From Dicaeum eximium (lineage: Eukaryota > Chordata > Aves > Passeriformes > Dicaeidae), in contig VWZP01007387.1 of assembly GCA_013396995.1 (NCBI GenBank), positions 1 through 64,000 on the forward strand: a stretch of DNA of 64,000 nucleotides. The letters run 5' to 3'. The position numbers were made by a program, and so were the translations under genes. Positions 28,105-37,597 of the stretch are shown here, piece by piece. Below the pieces are notes generated by a model. That model had not been told where the DNA came from. It saw nothing but the letters and a program-made list of their open reading frames with translations, and searched no databases. How positions within the stretch are numbered: position 1 is the first letter of the stretch; the number at the start of each line of letters is the position of its first letter.

Positions 28105-28139
28105 ATTTTATTCATCCCTTTAAAAAGGATGAATAAAAT
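28105..28139. repeat. Inverted repeat (13-bp perfect arms)
   Basis: ATTTTATTCATCC at 28105-28117 is the exact reverse complement of GGATGAATAAAAT at 28127-28139, with a 9-bp spacer. A third related copy (GAATGAATAAAGGG, 28091-28104) lies just before, so the middle arm can pair with either neighbour. It is probably a local foldback, not a gene part. Confidence 0.85.
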
Positions 28140-31100
28140 AGCTTCTCCCCGCTCCCCAAAACTGTAGCATTAATAAAGATGGTGCCTGGGTTTTGTGTCT
28201 GATTTGATTTCCTGCATATTATACATGGCTAATACAACATAGATTTCTGTATGGTTTCCATCACTCAAAGAAGCAACTAGAAAAATGTGATTTTGAGTAA
28301 GAAAAGGTTGATGAAGTAGATGAACAGACATAGAGGTGCAGACTAAAGATCTGTTTAGAGTCCAGCCCCCAACATCAGCCAGTAGGTAGAGATGCTCTTC
28401 ACAGAGTCTCCTGTTTCCTCTGAGAAAGAGGGAGCCCATCACACTCATGTGGTGTGCCAGGTTGCATTCTTCCAGCCCTGTTTTCACCTCCCCATTTCTT
28501 ATTTATCTTCCCTCCAAAGCTGCACTAAGACTTTCTTGTCAGCCAAGCTTGCTCCCTGTAGCAGCAGGAAGTGCCTGGGAAACCTCCCTCAGAATCCACC
28601 ACCCCCCTGGATACCTTGAGATGGGGTAGTGGCCACTGTTGGGAGTCTTTTGCAGGAAAATCCTATGAATTTCCCTGCTATCCTCTCAAACCTTCAGCAA
28701 CCTTTAGCTCCAGGGCTCTCTGGTTCCAAGGGTTATCATCTCCATCTGTAATGGCCCATCCCAGCTTTCTTCCCTTACATTTCTCCAGTTACTTTTCCCA
28801 TCCACATAAACATTTGGCACTCACAACACCCAATGGCAAAAAGACCCATATATGAATTGTTTGTTTCTATACAGTCAGGTGTGTGCTTTGTATTTTTATG
28901 CATTTTTCTTAAAAATAAAACCTTTTAAAATATGGAATACATTTTTCTTTGTTTTACAAGAAATTCTCAGATTAATGCATCCTACTTTATAAAACTTTAA
29001 GAAACCTTGCACACCTCACATGTACTGGAGGAGAACAGGTACAGATGGCTTTGTGTGAAATGAAAAGCCCAGACAGATTTAAAAGCTCATTGTTCCTTAA
29101 TAAAAACAGTGCTTAACTTCACTTGCAAACATGACTCTGCTGTGCACTGTCCAATAATGTCTTTAAAACTTTCCAACCGCCTCTGTTACTATCTCAAGTC
29201 CTGGCCCACTGTGGTATAATGGCTTTTGTTCCACTAGTGAGATGTCTACAAAAGAAGACAGCACTCATCCTGATAAAAGCAGGGTCACCTCACTCAGCAC
29301 CTTCCTCGTGGCACTGAAGTGTCCTTGAGACACTCTGGACTTCAATGGCAGAGGCACAAACCCTGGAGACAACTTCCAGTTTGGTTCCCACACAAACAGG
29401 CAATTCCAGCATTCCAGCAAACTGCTTTCTGCTTTGAAGGGAATTTAATGCAGGAGCCTGGGTGATACCTTACCTCTACAGGGAGCATGACACCCCTGGT
29501 GAAGGATATGCAGGAGTCACACCAAAGGCATCTCCTGGAGGAACAAATGCCAGCATGGTAGAAAGTTTAGGGGATCTGCAGATTCTCTGCAGCAGTGGCT
29601 GTCAATCCCAGAGTCACACTACACAGCACAGGAGACAGACTCTGAGGCACTGGGAATGGTAGCACAATAAATATAAAACCATTCCCTTTCAGTCCCTTAC
29701 CCTCAAGTTAAAATATTCTCCGTCAGCCTCTTAAAGCATTAATAATTATTTGACATGAACACTGCTGGAATTAAGACATTTTTACATCTACCTCTATAGT
29801 TAATGCAGTGAAGTCATAAAAATACTTGGTTTTTTGAAAGGGGCTGTGTTTTGAAAACATTGTTTTGCAGCATCTGAGGGGAAAAAGCAGCTTGAGAATG
29901 ATCTCCAACCTTCCACTGTAACCCCAAGCCTCATTTCTGTTCAGGTAGCAGAAACGCCTCTCAAAACTTACATTTTTCTTGATTAATGTGAGAGCTTATG
30001 TCAAATGGCATCTGAGTTTTCCACTGACATGAGGCTGTTGTTAAATGTTAGCAAATACTCTATCTCTGGAAAGCTGAGATAGGAAAACAAAATCTCTTCC
30101 ATCACAAATGACATTCCAGCTGTCACACTTGATATTTTGCTGAGAATAACAAGTAAGATTGGATTTATTTGCATCCATGTCTATCCACGTGTTGGGTAAC
30201 AACAACAAATAGGACTGAGTGAGGCTCTCACTCTTCCTTCTATCAAGCAGTATCAGAAGAAATCAGCTGAAACTGGAAAAACTGGGCTGTGAAGTTGCTG
30301 GATGATTAGAATCATGCCCAGGTTCTGCACAGAATGACAACAGACATCTCTCAGTTTTCATGCAGAAAATAAATTAGGCTGAACTGAGCAGCTGCCTTCT
30401 GTCTCAAAATTAACAAAACCATGGAGTACAGAGAAAATATTCCATGTCTATGAAATGGTGGTATTATCTTGACTCTATAAAATGACAGGAAAACAAAGCC
30501 AGCTCATGTCCAAGAGGTACAAAAGCAGGCTCAGAGATGAAAATGGGTTATAAAACTCTATCCTAAAGACATGTCCAAAGTTGAGTTGTGCTTGCCCATT
30601 TGGCAATGTCCCCTGTGAAGTCAGGGACAATGGAGGAGAGCGGGGGGGATGGGATACTCATATCTGCACTTGTTACAATTTCACAGATTAATTTCTTATG
30701 ATGTACAGGAAGAGAGCACCCCGAAACAGGGAGATGCCCTGTGCCTGTTGCTGACTGAGAGAGGATAATGTCATGGCACATCCCCTTACCTTGGGTGTCT
30801 GTGAGTCAGTCAAACACTGCAGGGCTGTTTAGTGCAGTCACCAGTGAGACTCCATCAGTGTGGGCTGAAGGGAACGTGACCCACAGTGCTGACATGAAAA
30901 AATGATCAATCTCTCTCGTTTTAATTAACAAGAACAGAGCAGTGTACATTACAGCACAGCATCATTTCCACACTACACCATATGCAATCCAATAGCAAGG
31001 CAGGAGCCTTTGAGTGATGGAGAAAAATCAGGCCTTTACTTGTGTTTTAGGCTATGAAAGCAAACAAGGAAAATCCATGCTTTGGATCAATACTATTCTC

Positions 31101-33058
31101 CTCCACATCCCTACTGTGTCATCTGTGGTGAGACAGGAACATCTCCAGTATTTCATATTACAGGATTTGGGGAAGCTGCACAGAAGTGAGATCCCATTCC
31201 CTGGCTCAGAGACTCCTGGCAGACAACAGAACTTCCACACAAGTTACTGGTCCTGCTGCAGGAGATTAAGCCCCCATTTCATATATGCTAAATATGAGTA
31301 ACTACATTAACCTTAAACTGAAGGAGAACATTTTGTTACATAAGCACATCCCTGCTCCTGTAATGCTATTCATTTTAACAGAAAACACAAGGGAGATTAA
31401 GCAAGTAAATTAAATTTATTAGCATTCTGCTGCTTGCTTCTAACCAGTGTGGGATTCAGGGGACTAAAGACTCCTTCTCATGTGGCACAGATTCCAAGTT
31501 AGGTGTCAGAGGAACAGCTGAACGTGGTGAGGCAGATTTCAGCGTCTCACCTTTTAGTGGAAGGCACAGCAACTGCTCAGGTGCATGTCAAGATCTCATG
31601 TCACTAACAGTAGATATTTTTTTCTCTATTTTAAAAGTCTGTATATTAGGAACAGGAGCTGAAACATAATATTCTATTTCATTTTATTCTATTCAGGCAC
31701 AAAGAGGCACAGATGTATTACACTAGCTAGACATATTTAGAGTCCTCTCTTCACCTGCTCCACTAAATCCTTGGTTGAACACATGATAATCCAGTAGCCT
31801 AGAAAGAGAATTCAGAATTAGGGTGGTGAGGAGGGAATATACTTCTTTGACAATGCACAGAAGTTCAAGACATTTTCTTCCTCTTTATGCACACATAACT
31901 CTCCCTGACATCAGCTCTGGGACTGAGGCTTAAAGAAAGAATCAAAGATGTATTTTCTTCTACAAGCTCACTGAAAGAACTGCTAAAATCAGTAAAATGC
32001 AACCTGAAGGGAAAAAAAAATCAGATTTTTCTTTACAAAAGAAACAAACTTTGACAGAGTCGTCCAAGTCAGAATTCCCATTACTGCTGTGTTTATATAG
32101 TAGTATGTAAAGGTTTACTTTAGGAAACTTTCAGAGTTAAGCAGTGCAAGAGTTAAAAGCAGAGATGATTCCAGCTCCTTTTCATATCCAATACTGTCAG
32201 GAATTGAGTTTACAACAACCCCTGTAAGATCAGACTCTCCTCCTGCTAGGGTCACTCTTTACTCAGTGGTTAAATGAAAAACAGAGTTGATTGGGATTGG
32301 AAGTCTTGGCAATGGCTTGGACTATTTCTCTTACAATCCTCATCAAATAAGGGGCATACAACAAATTGCTTATCTCTGATCTGCAATTCTCCCCTCCACC
32401 CAGCTGGAAATTTGAATTAATTAATAAACGCCCTAATGTTTTCAAGGTCATGGAAAATGAAAAGCACTCAGCAAAAGTGGATGCACTGACAGTGAAGGGT
32501 GTTTGTGGGTGGGGCTTTTATGTAAATGGAAATCTGTGAGGCAGCAGCTCCTTCATCTGTGCCCCAAGTGCTAAAGTTAGACAACTTAAAAGAAAATAAA
32601 GGAAATGCAAATAAATTATGTTTTGAACAAATGTGACCTTCCCTGGAAAAAGTGCAGGGCTTTATGCAGCAGAGTCTCAAATCACACAAGGAGGTCAAAG
32701 ACCCCATGAAGTCAGGGCATCACGCTGACTTTGGTGTGTCCCTGCTGACTGAGGGACAGAGGACAGCTCTGCTTTCTGTCCCCAGCACCTGCTCACCAAA
32801 GGCCTGGCACAGGGCTCATCACTGCCTGCCACACAGCCCTCAGCAGATAAGGCTTTGTGGCATCTCTGGCCACCCAGCTGTCCCCAGCTCCTGGCTCTGT
32901 TTGAAACACTCCAGCACATGCCATGGCTGTGATAACCCACACGGCTCCTGTCTGTCCCAGAACAAATGTGCCTATAACAGGCGCTGCTTTGGGAGCTCCC
33001 ACAGCTGCCCTCTAAAGCTCAAGCACCCTCACGAATAATGTCATTTGGGGAGTAAGAT

Positions 33059-33112
33059 CACAGAAGCACGGAATGGTTTGAGTTGGAAGGGATGTTAAGA
33101 TCATCTACTGAA
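33059..33112 (-). mobile_element. CR1 3' end fragment
   Basis: The sequence CACGGAATGGTTTGAGTTGG and the following AAGGGATGTTAAGATCATC match the reverse complement of the avian CR1 3' terminus. Only about 50 bp remain. It faces the opposite way to the longer CR1 copy about 260 bp downstream. Confidence 0.8.
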
Positions 33113-33375
33113 GGTGTCATTGAGGAATGTGATATTTGACAAGTTAGGAATGTCACCCCTTAGATAAACAGAAACAAGATGTGAACTTATAGGATCAATC
33201 TTTGGAGACACACTACAACTGAGTAACTTCTGAAAATAGAAAGGATAATTGAAGACACTCAGCTGGGAGCTCATGGTGCTTGAAAGGTGGATTCCCAGGA
33301 TAATCTTGATATGGCCACTGGAAAGAGAGTCTGTGAAGTCTAACTGCAAATTAGTTGGGGTCCTCAGCACATTAC

Positions 33376-33828
33376 AGGCTGGAGCTACTGAAGCCAGGCC
33401 AGAGATGCTCTTAGGGCAGGAGCCCCTCTGCTCTGGAGCCAGGCTGGGAGAGCTGGGGGTGCTCACCTGGAGAGGAGAAGGCTCCAGGGAGAGCTCAGAG
33501 CCCCTGCCAGTGCCTGAAGCAGATTTATAAAAAAGAGGACTTTTTGTACAGGCAGGTAGTGCCAGGACAAGAGGCAATGGTTTTAAACTGCCAGAGCAGG
33601 ATTACATGGGACAGTAGGAATGATTTTTTTCCCTGCGAGGGCAGGCCCTGGCACAGGGTGCCCAGAGCAGCCGTGGCTGCCCCTGGATCCTGGCAGTGTT
33701 CAAGCCCAGGCTGGACACTGGGGCTTGGAGCAGCCTGGAATAGTGGAAGGTGTCACTGCCCATGGCAGGGAGTGACACTGAAGGACCTCCCATCCCAAAC
33801 CACTCCAGGATTCTGTGGGACTCTGGTG
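33376..33828 (+). mobile_element. CR1 LINE 3' portion
   Basis: The hallmark order of the CR1 3' region is present. It starts with a GGCTGGAG-like block and GAGAGCTGGGGGTGCTCACC, followed by TGGAGAGGAGAAGGCTCCAG. Next come a GAGGCAATGGTTTTAAACTG block, GCCCAGGCTGGACACTGGGG and GGAAGGTGTCACTGCCCATG. It ends with ACCTCCCATCCCAAACCACT and a terminal attctgtgg. Truncated at its 5' side, as most CR1 copies are, and with no intact reading frame. Confidence 0.9.
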
Positions 33829-34680
33829 CCAAACACAAGTAATCAGATTTTACTTCTACCTTACAGTGATATTTGCAGTACAGGAAATCAGAAACACATT
33901 GATTTGGTCTCAGATTTTCACTTGAAAATGTAAAGCTCATTGCAAAAAGGGGTAGATTTTGTCAAGGAAAGAAGTGGAACAGCATAAAAGTGATGAGTAA
34001 AATTCAGTGTCTGCAGTTCCCACAGATGGATGTGTGAACACCAGACACTCCCCAGGACAGCAGAGGCCGTGGTACCACAGCCCAGAACAACACTGGGGCC
34101 TTGCTTCCTATTTGTGAGTAAGAAACCTCAGAGTTCATCTGCCCCCAGGCTGAACCATGCTGACAGACCTGGATGAGATGTTTTGGGCAGAGCAGGGTAC
34201 AGAACTGCTGTGCATAACCCAAGATGCTGCGATTTCATCAGACTCAGAGATCTGGGCAGCGAGGCCGCTGGCCCCAGACCACATCCCAAGGAAAGCAGGA
34301 AGAACTCTGTGAAACGTTAATTAATGCAGTGAACCTGAGGAAATACCACAACTACTAACAAAGCAACTAAAGCACAAGACAGCACTATTTATTACAGAAA
34401 TCAAAGCAATAAATTAAATATTCTGAACAGAACGTTTTCACTAGCCTTTGATTTATGCCACTGTGAATTCCATTCATGCCTTGAACACAGCTGGGTAGAA
34501 ACAGATGGGAAGTGGTCAGTACCACAGGGAAACCTCCAGAACTGCTAAAAAGCACCTTTTGTTGCTCATTTTGATCCATCTCATGCATGGCACTCTTGAT
34601 GTTAACACATTATTTGTCCAATTTGTGTGAGTTCCTCCAGTCCATCCCCAGCGCTTGTGCCAAATCTGTGCTCACACTTG

Positions 34681-34712
34681 ACAATAAAGTCACGGAGATG
34701 TGATTTTATTGT
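34681..34712. repeat. Short inverted repeat with 6-bp loop
   Basis: ACAATAAAGTCAC (34681-34693) pairs with GTGATTTTATTGT (34700-34712) with a single G-T wobble and a 6-base loop. A second smaller inverted pair, AACAATC (34737-34743) and GATTGTT (34753-34759), follows. Confidence 0.7.
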
Positions 34713-35294
34713 TGCCGTTATCACCACCATTATATTAACAATCAATAATGTAGATTGTTCAGCAAAATACCCAGTACCAGAATCGACTGTTGTACATCTA
34801 ACAATTATTATTAGCATATTATCAAATCCATATGGTGTAAGAAGGGACCTATGTCCCTGAACAGAGAGCTCTGCTTTTGGCAGTTTCTCTGATTTATTAA
34901 CAAGGAGCAGTTACTTCTGCAGTGAGAAAATTAACTTGTACCACTGCAGCCTGTGAAGTCTGAGGCAAACCTGAAGTACACAACAGTGACAAACCCTTGG
35001 CATCTAGATGGGATTTGCCATCTCATCTCTGATGAAACACATTTTAACCTGTCAGTCTCCTGACAGCTTTTACTTGTCTCTTTCTTCCACATTTTATCCT
35101 GTAATTTTTAAAAACTGGCAGCTTCTGTAGCCTTTTACAAAAAAAAAAAAAAAAAACCAAACAAAAAAAAAATTCAAACACATTTTAACCATTTTCCTAT
35201 GTCTACTCTCTGAATCCAAAGCTAATCGTGCCATTCCCCATGGAAATTAGAATCTGCAAAAGCTTGTGTATTGGTCTCAACACAATGCCCATTT

Positions 35295-35300
<6 letters not shown>

Positions 35301-35330
<30 letters not shown>
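35301..35330. repeat. (AT)15 microsatellite
   Basis: Thirty bases of uninterrupted alternating AT between GACTTT and GTAAAATC. It is a likely length-polymorphic marker. Confidence 0.97.
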
Positions 35331-35333
<3 letters not shown>

Positions 35334-36012
35334 AAATCACACATTCGTGTCCAAAAAGTAGAAGTAAGCTAGCAAAGGCTAATAAAGCAAAAATCTATGA
35401 GGAGATTGAAGTATCTAATGCTCTTGGTTTCCATCTGCCTCTCTCAAACCCACACTTTGAAATTTTTGCTTTAGTAAAGTATTAATTAAGTTTTTGTTTT
35501 GTTCATGCAGACTCCAGAAATCACTCTCAGAAAACAGACCCTGGAAACTGTTTTCCACAGAAAAATAAATGCTGCAAACAGTTTCCAGCTGAAATCAGAG
35601 AAAATATTTTTCCCTATATGTATTCATAATATTCTTCTCTGACAAAAATATTCAGCTTCTTCTATAGATTCCAAGAAAGCCCCAAGTCTACTGGCAAATT
35701 CTGAGCGTTTGACAAGCACAATTTGAGAAAGCCTCGTGGGGAAGCAGTGATTAGAGAAGGCAACTGGCAGCTGGGAAGCCCTCACTGTATTCCCTGTTTC
35801 ATTACTGATGTCTCTGGACGACCTTGTCAAGTCATTTAATGCCTTTCTGCCTGCCTTTCCCGGTCTGCAAAACACTTAGTTAAACACCTCCCTTCTGGAA
35901 ACACTGTAAAATTGTTTCTTTTGGAAATAGTTCCTTGGATGCTAAACGGACTCTCGGGTGCAACTTCAGATGAAAAACACAAGGGCTATAAATGTCAATC
36001 TAATATTTTCTA

Positions 36013-36055
36013 ATTAAACCATCTAGATTAAACCACGCAGATTAAACCATCCCAG
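36013..36055. repeat. Three-copy 14-15-bp tandem repeat (ATTAAACCA)
   Basis: Units ATTAAACCATCTAG, ATTAAACCACGCAG and ATTAAACCATCCCAG follow each other directly. The stretch TTTAATAGGTTAA comes next. Confidence 0.85.
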
Positions 36056-36959
36056 TTTAATAGGTTAACCTCGTCCCTCAAGGATTTATTTCAGAGGAGA
36101 CGGTAATTATGTTATTTGTATCAGCCAACACATCATCATCAATGCAAAGCATGCAGGTAAAAGAAAAGAAGAAAAAAATGGTGTAAACTTGTCTTTTCTG
36201 CCTAATTTGACTATTTAGCCAAGTTTCATCTTGGTCAGATGTATTGTATTGCAGTGGGCATCGCACAGAACTGGGATTAAAGGTACTGGGATGGCACCCT
36301 CAGGCAGGGGATGGCTTTACTCATGGTGATGGCATCCACAAGCCCATTTGGGGCAGTCCTGAATGGTACCTGGCTCCTCTGGACCCCCTCAAAGACCTGG
36401 ACCAGCTCATGCCCATTTTTATTGTTAACGGGCCAAGGTATGTACTATAAATGGAATATTGAAGTGCAGTCATGTCACCATGGCTCCTTGTCCAAGGAAT
36501 GTGTAGCATCACAACACTGTAGAAGAATATAATAGCTGAAATGGGGAGGACAGCGCAATTTTTATGTATTAATCCAGATGTTTGCTTACGCTGGCTAAAA
36601 CCATCACATTGAAAACAGCTTTTTTGACAGGCCACAATTCAAGTACCACAAACACCCGTTATGAATAAAATTGAAGGTTTCTGTTGCATTCCTGTTCATC
36701 TCTTACCTGTTTATATGCCTACCTGCTCTTGTTGAACGCCTGTACATGTTTCAGTTAATGTACTTACTTTGTTTCAAATGCCCGTGTTGAAGTTCTCCCT
36801 TGTGTTCTCTTGTATTTTGGTCCCCTGTGTCCCTCGTCCCTCCCTAATTCCGTCGGGAAATCCTGCCGCTGCTCCCCGACTTCGTCAATTCCCAAAAGGG
36901 GTTGCAAATATTTGCATATTAAAATCATGTAGACACTGGTGAATAGAGACAGCGAGAGC

Positions 36960-37426
36960 TTCACACCCTCATCCTCCTCCTTGCTGCGCAGCTCCGGCCG
37001 CGCTCCCTCACATGCCGCAAAATGGCGGCCAGGCTGTCCGCGCCCCTCTCTCCCCTCGGCGCCGACGGGCGGACCCGCCACATCGGCACGGCCGGGGGCT
37101 GCTTGGGAGAAGGGAGAGGCTGTAGCCACGCTGCCCTCGGAGCACGAGAGGGAGAAGAGGAGGAGGACGGAGAAGAAAGAGAGCAGGGAGCCATCAGCTG
37201 TGCGCGACCACCCCTCACAAGGCCGAGTCGCCATAGAAGATGGCGGCGCGAGGCGGCGCGAGGCAGCGCGAGCCCCCGCGCGCCCCGCGCTGATTGGCGA
37301 ACAATTCCCGCCACTCGCCCTCTCCGTCTTCCTATTGGCTCCTTCTTCCCGCCCAGCTGTCGCGCGCTGCCCTCAGCAGCCCCTCAGAGGCCTCGGCGCC
37401 GCGGGCTCTCAGCCCCCTTGGAGGGG
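36960..37426 (+). promoter_or_regulatory. CpG island and REC114 promoter region
   Basis: CpG density and G+C jump sharply from about 36960 to 37640, covering the REC114 start. Visible motifs: YY1-type AAAATGGCGGC at 37019-37029, and a back-to-back pair CGCCAT (37229-37234) / AAGATGGCGGC (ATGGCG at 37240-37245). There are two inverted CCAAT boxes ATTGG at 37293-37297 and 37334-37338, each followed 12 bp later by E2F-type TTCCCGCC (37305-37312 and 37346-37353). No TATA box is evident, as expected for a CpG-island promoter. The transcription start is not determinable here, and the island could also drive a divergent transcript. Confidence 0.8.
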
Positions 37427-37597
37427 ATGGCGGCAGCTGGCGGAGTTCGCAGCTCCGAGCCTGGGCTGACTTCGGCGCCGGGCAGCGCCGGCGACACCTC
37501 TCTCCTCGGCAGCGCCACGGTGTGGCCCTTGAAGCGCTACGGTCGCTTCCTTCCCCCGAAGGACGGTGATGATGAGGGGCAAAACACCTCTTGGAAG
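37427..37597 (+). CDS. REC114: REC114 coding exon 1
   Basis: Encodes residues 1-57, starting MAAAGG and including the conserved WPLKRYGRFLP block and ending NTSWK. The donor is AAG|gtgccg, a weaker match than the later donors. It lies inside the CpG island. Confidence 0.92.

Larger units (their letters stand above)
13961..33058. other. Long intergenic stretch with simple repeats and foldbacks only
   Basis: About 19 kb without a supported gene. All open frames are short and lack recognisable domains. Local features include a TTC trinucleotide run (about 20868-20887), a 34-bp two-copy T/G-rich repeat (21064-21117), a very AT-rich TTAAT-rich stretch (about 22480-22520), an 18-bp direct duplication (about 24145-24182), a poly-A run (25140-25155) and an inverted repeat at 28105-28139. 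Many A+T-rich blocks could be conserved regulatory sequence of the neighbouring gene, but this needs alignment. Confidence 0.5.
33829..36959. other. Intergenic stretch upstream of the REC114 CpG island
   Basis: No supported gene. It contains a cluster of SOX-type ACAAT motifs with small hairpins (34681-34805), an A18 run (35139-35156), an (AT)15 microsatellite (35301-35330) and three 14-15-bp tandem copies of an ATTAAACCA unit (36013-36055). The rest is A+T-rich single-copy-looking DNA. Confidence 0.5.

Noticed and set aside
28860..28940. AATAAA-rich stretch as a gene 3' end
   Set aside because: A+T-rich DNA gives such signals by chance and no upstream coding exon is visible.
269..36959. HCN4 exons in the left part
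   Set aside because: I looked for the strongly conserved channel pore and cyclic-nucleotide-binding blocks among open frames on both strands and saw none.
36764..37234. 156-codon open frame on the minus strand across the CpG island
   Set aside because: No recognisable domain; its openness fits the high G+C, and it overlaps the REC114 promoter. Kept only as a possible divergent transcript.
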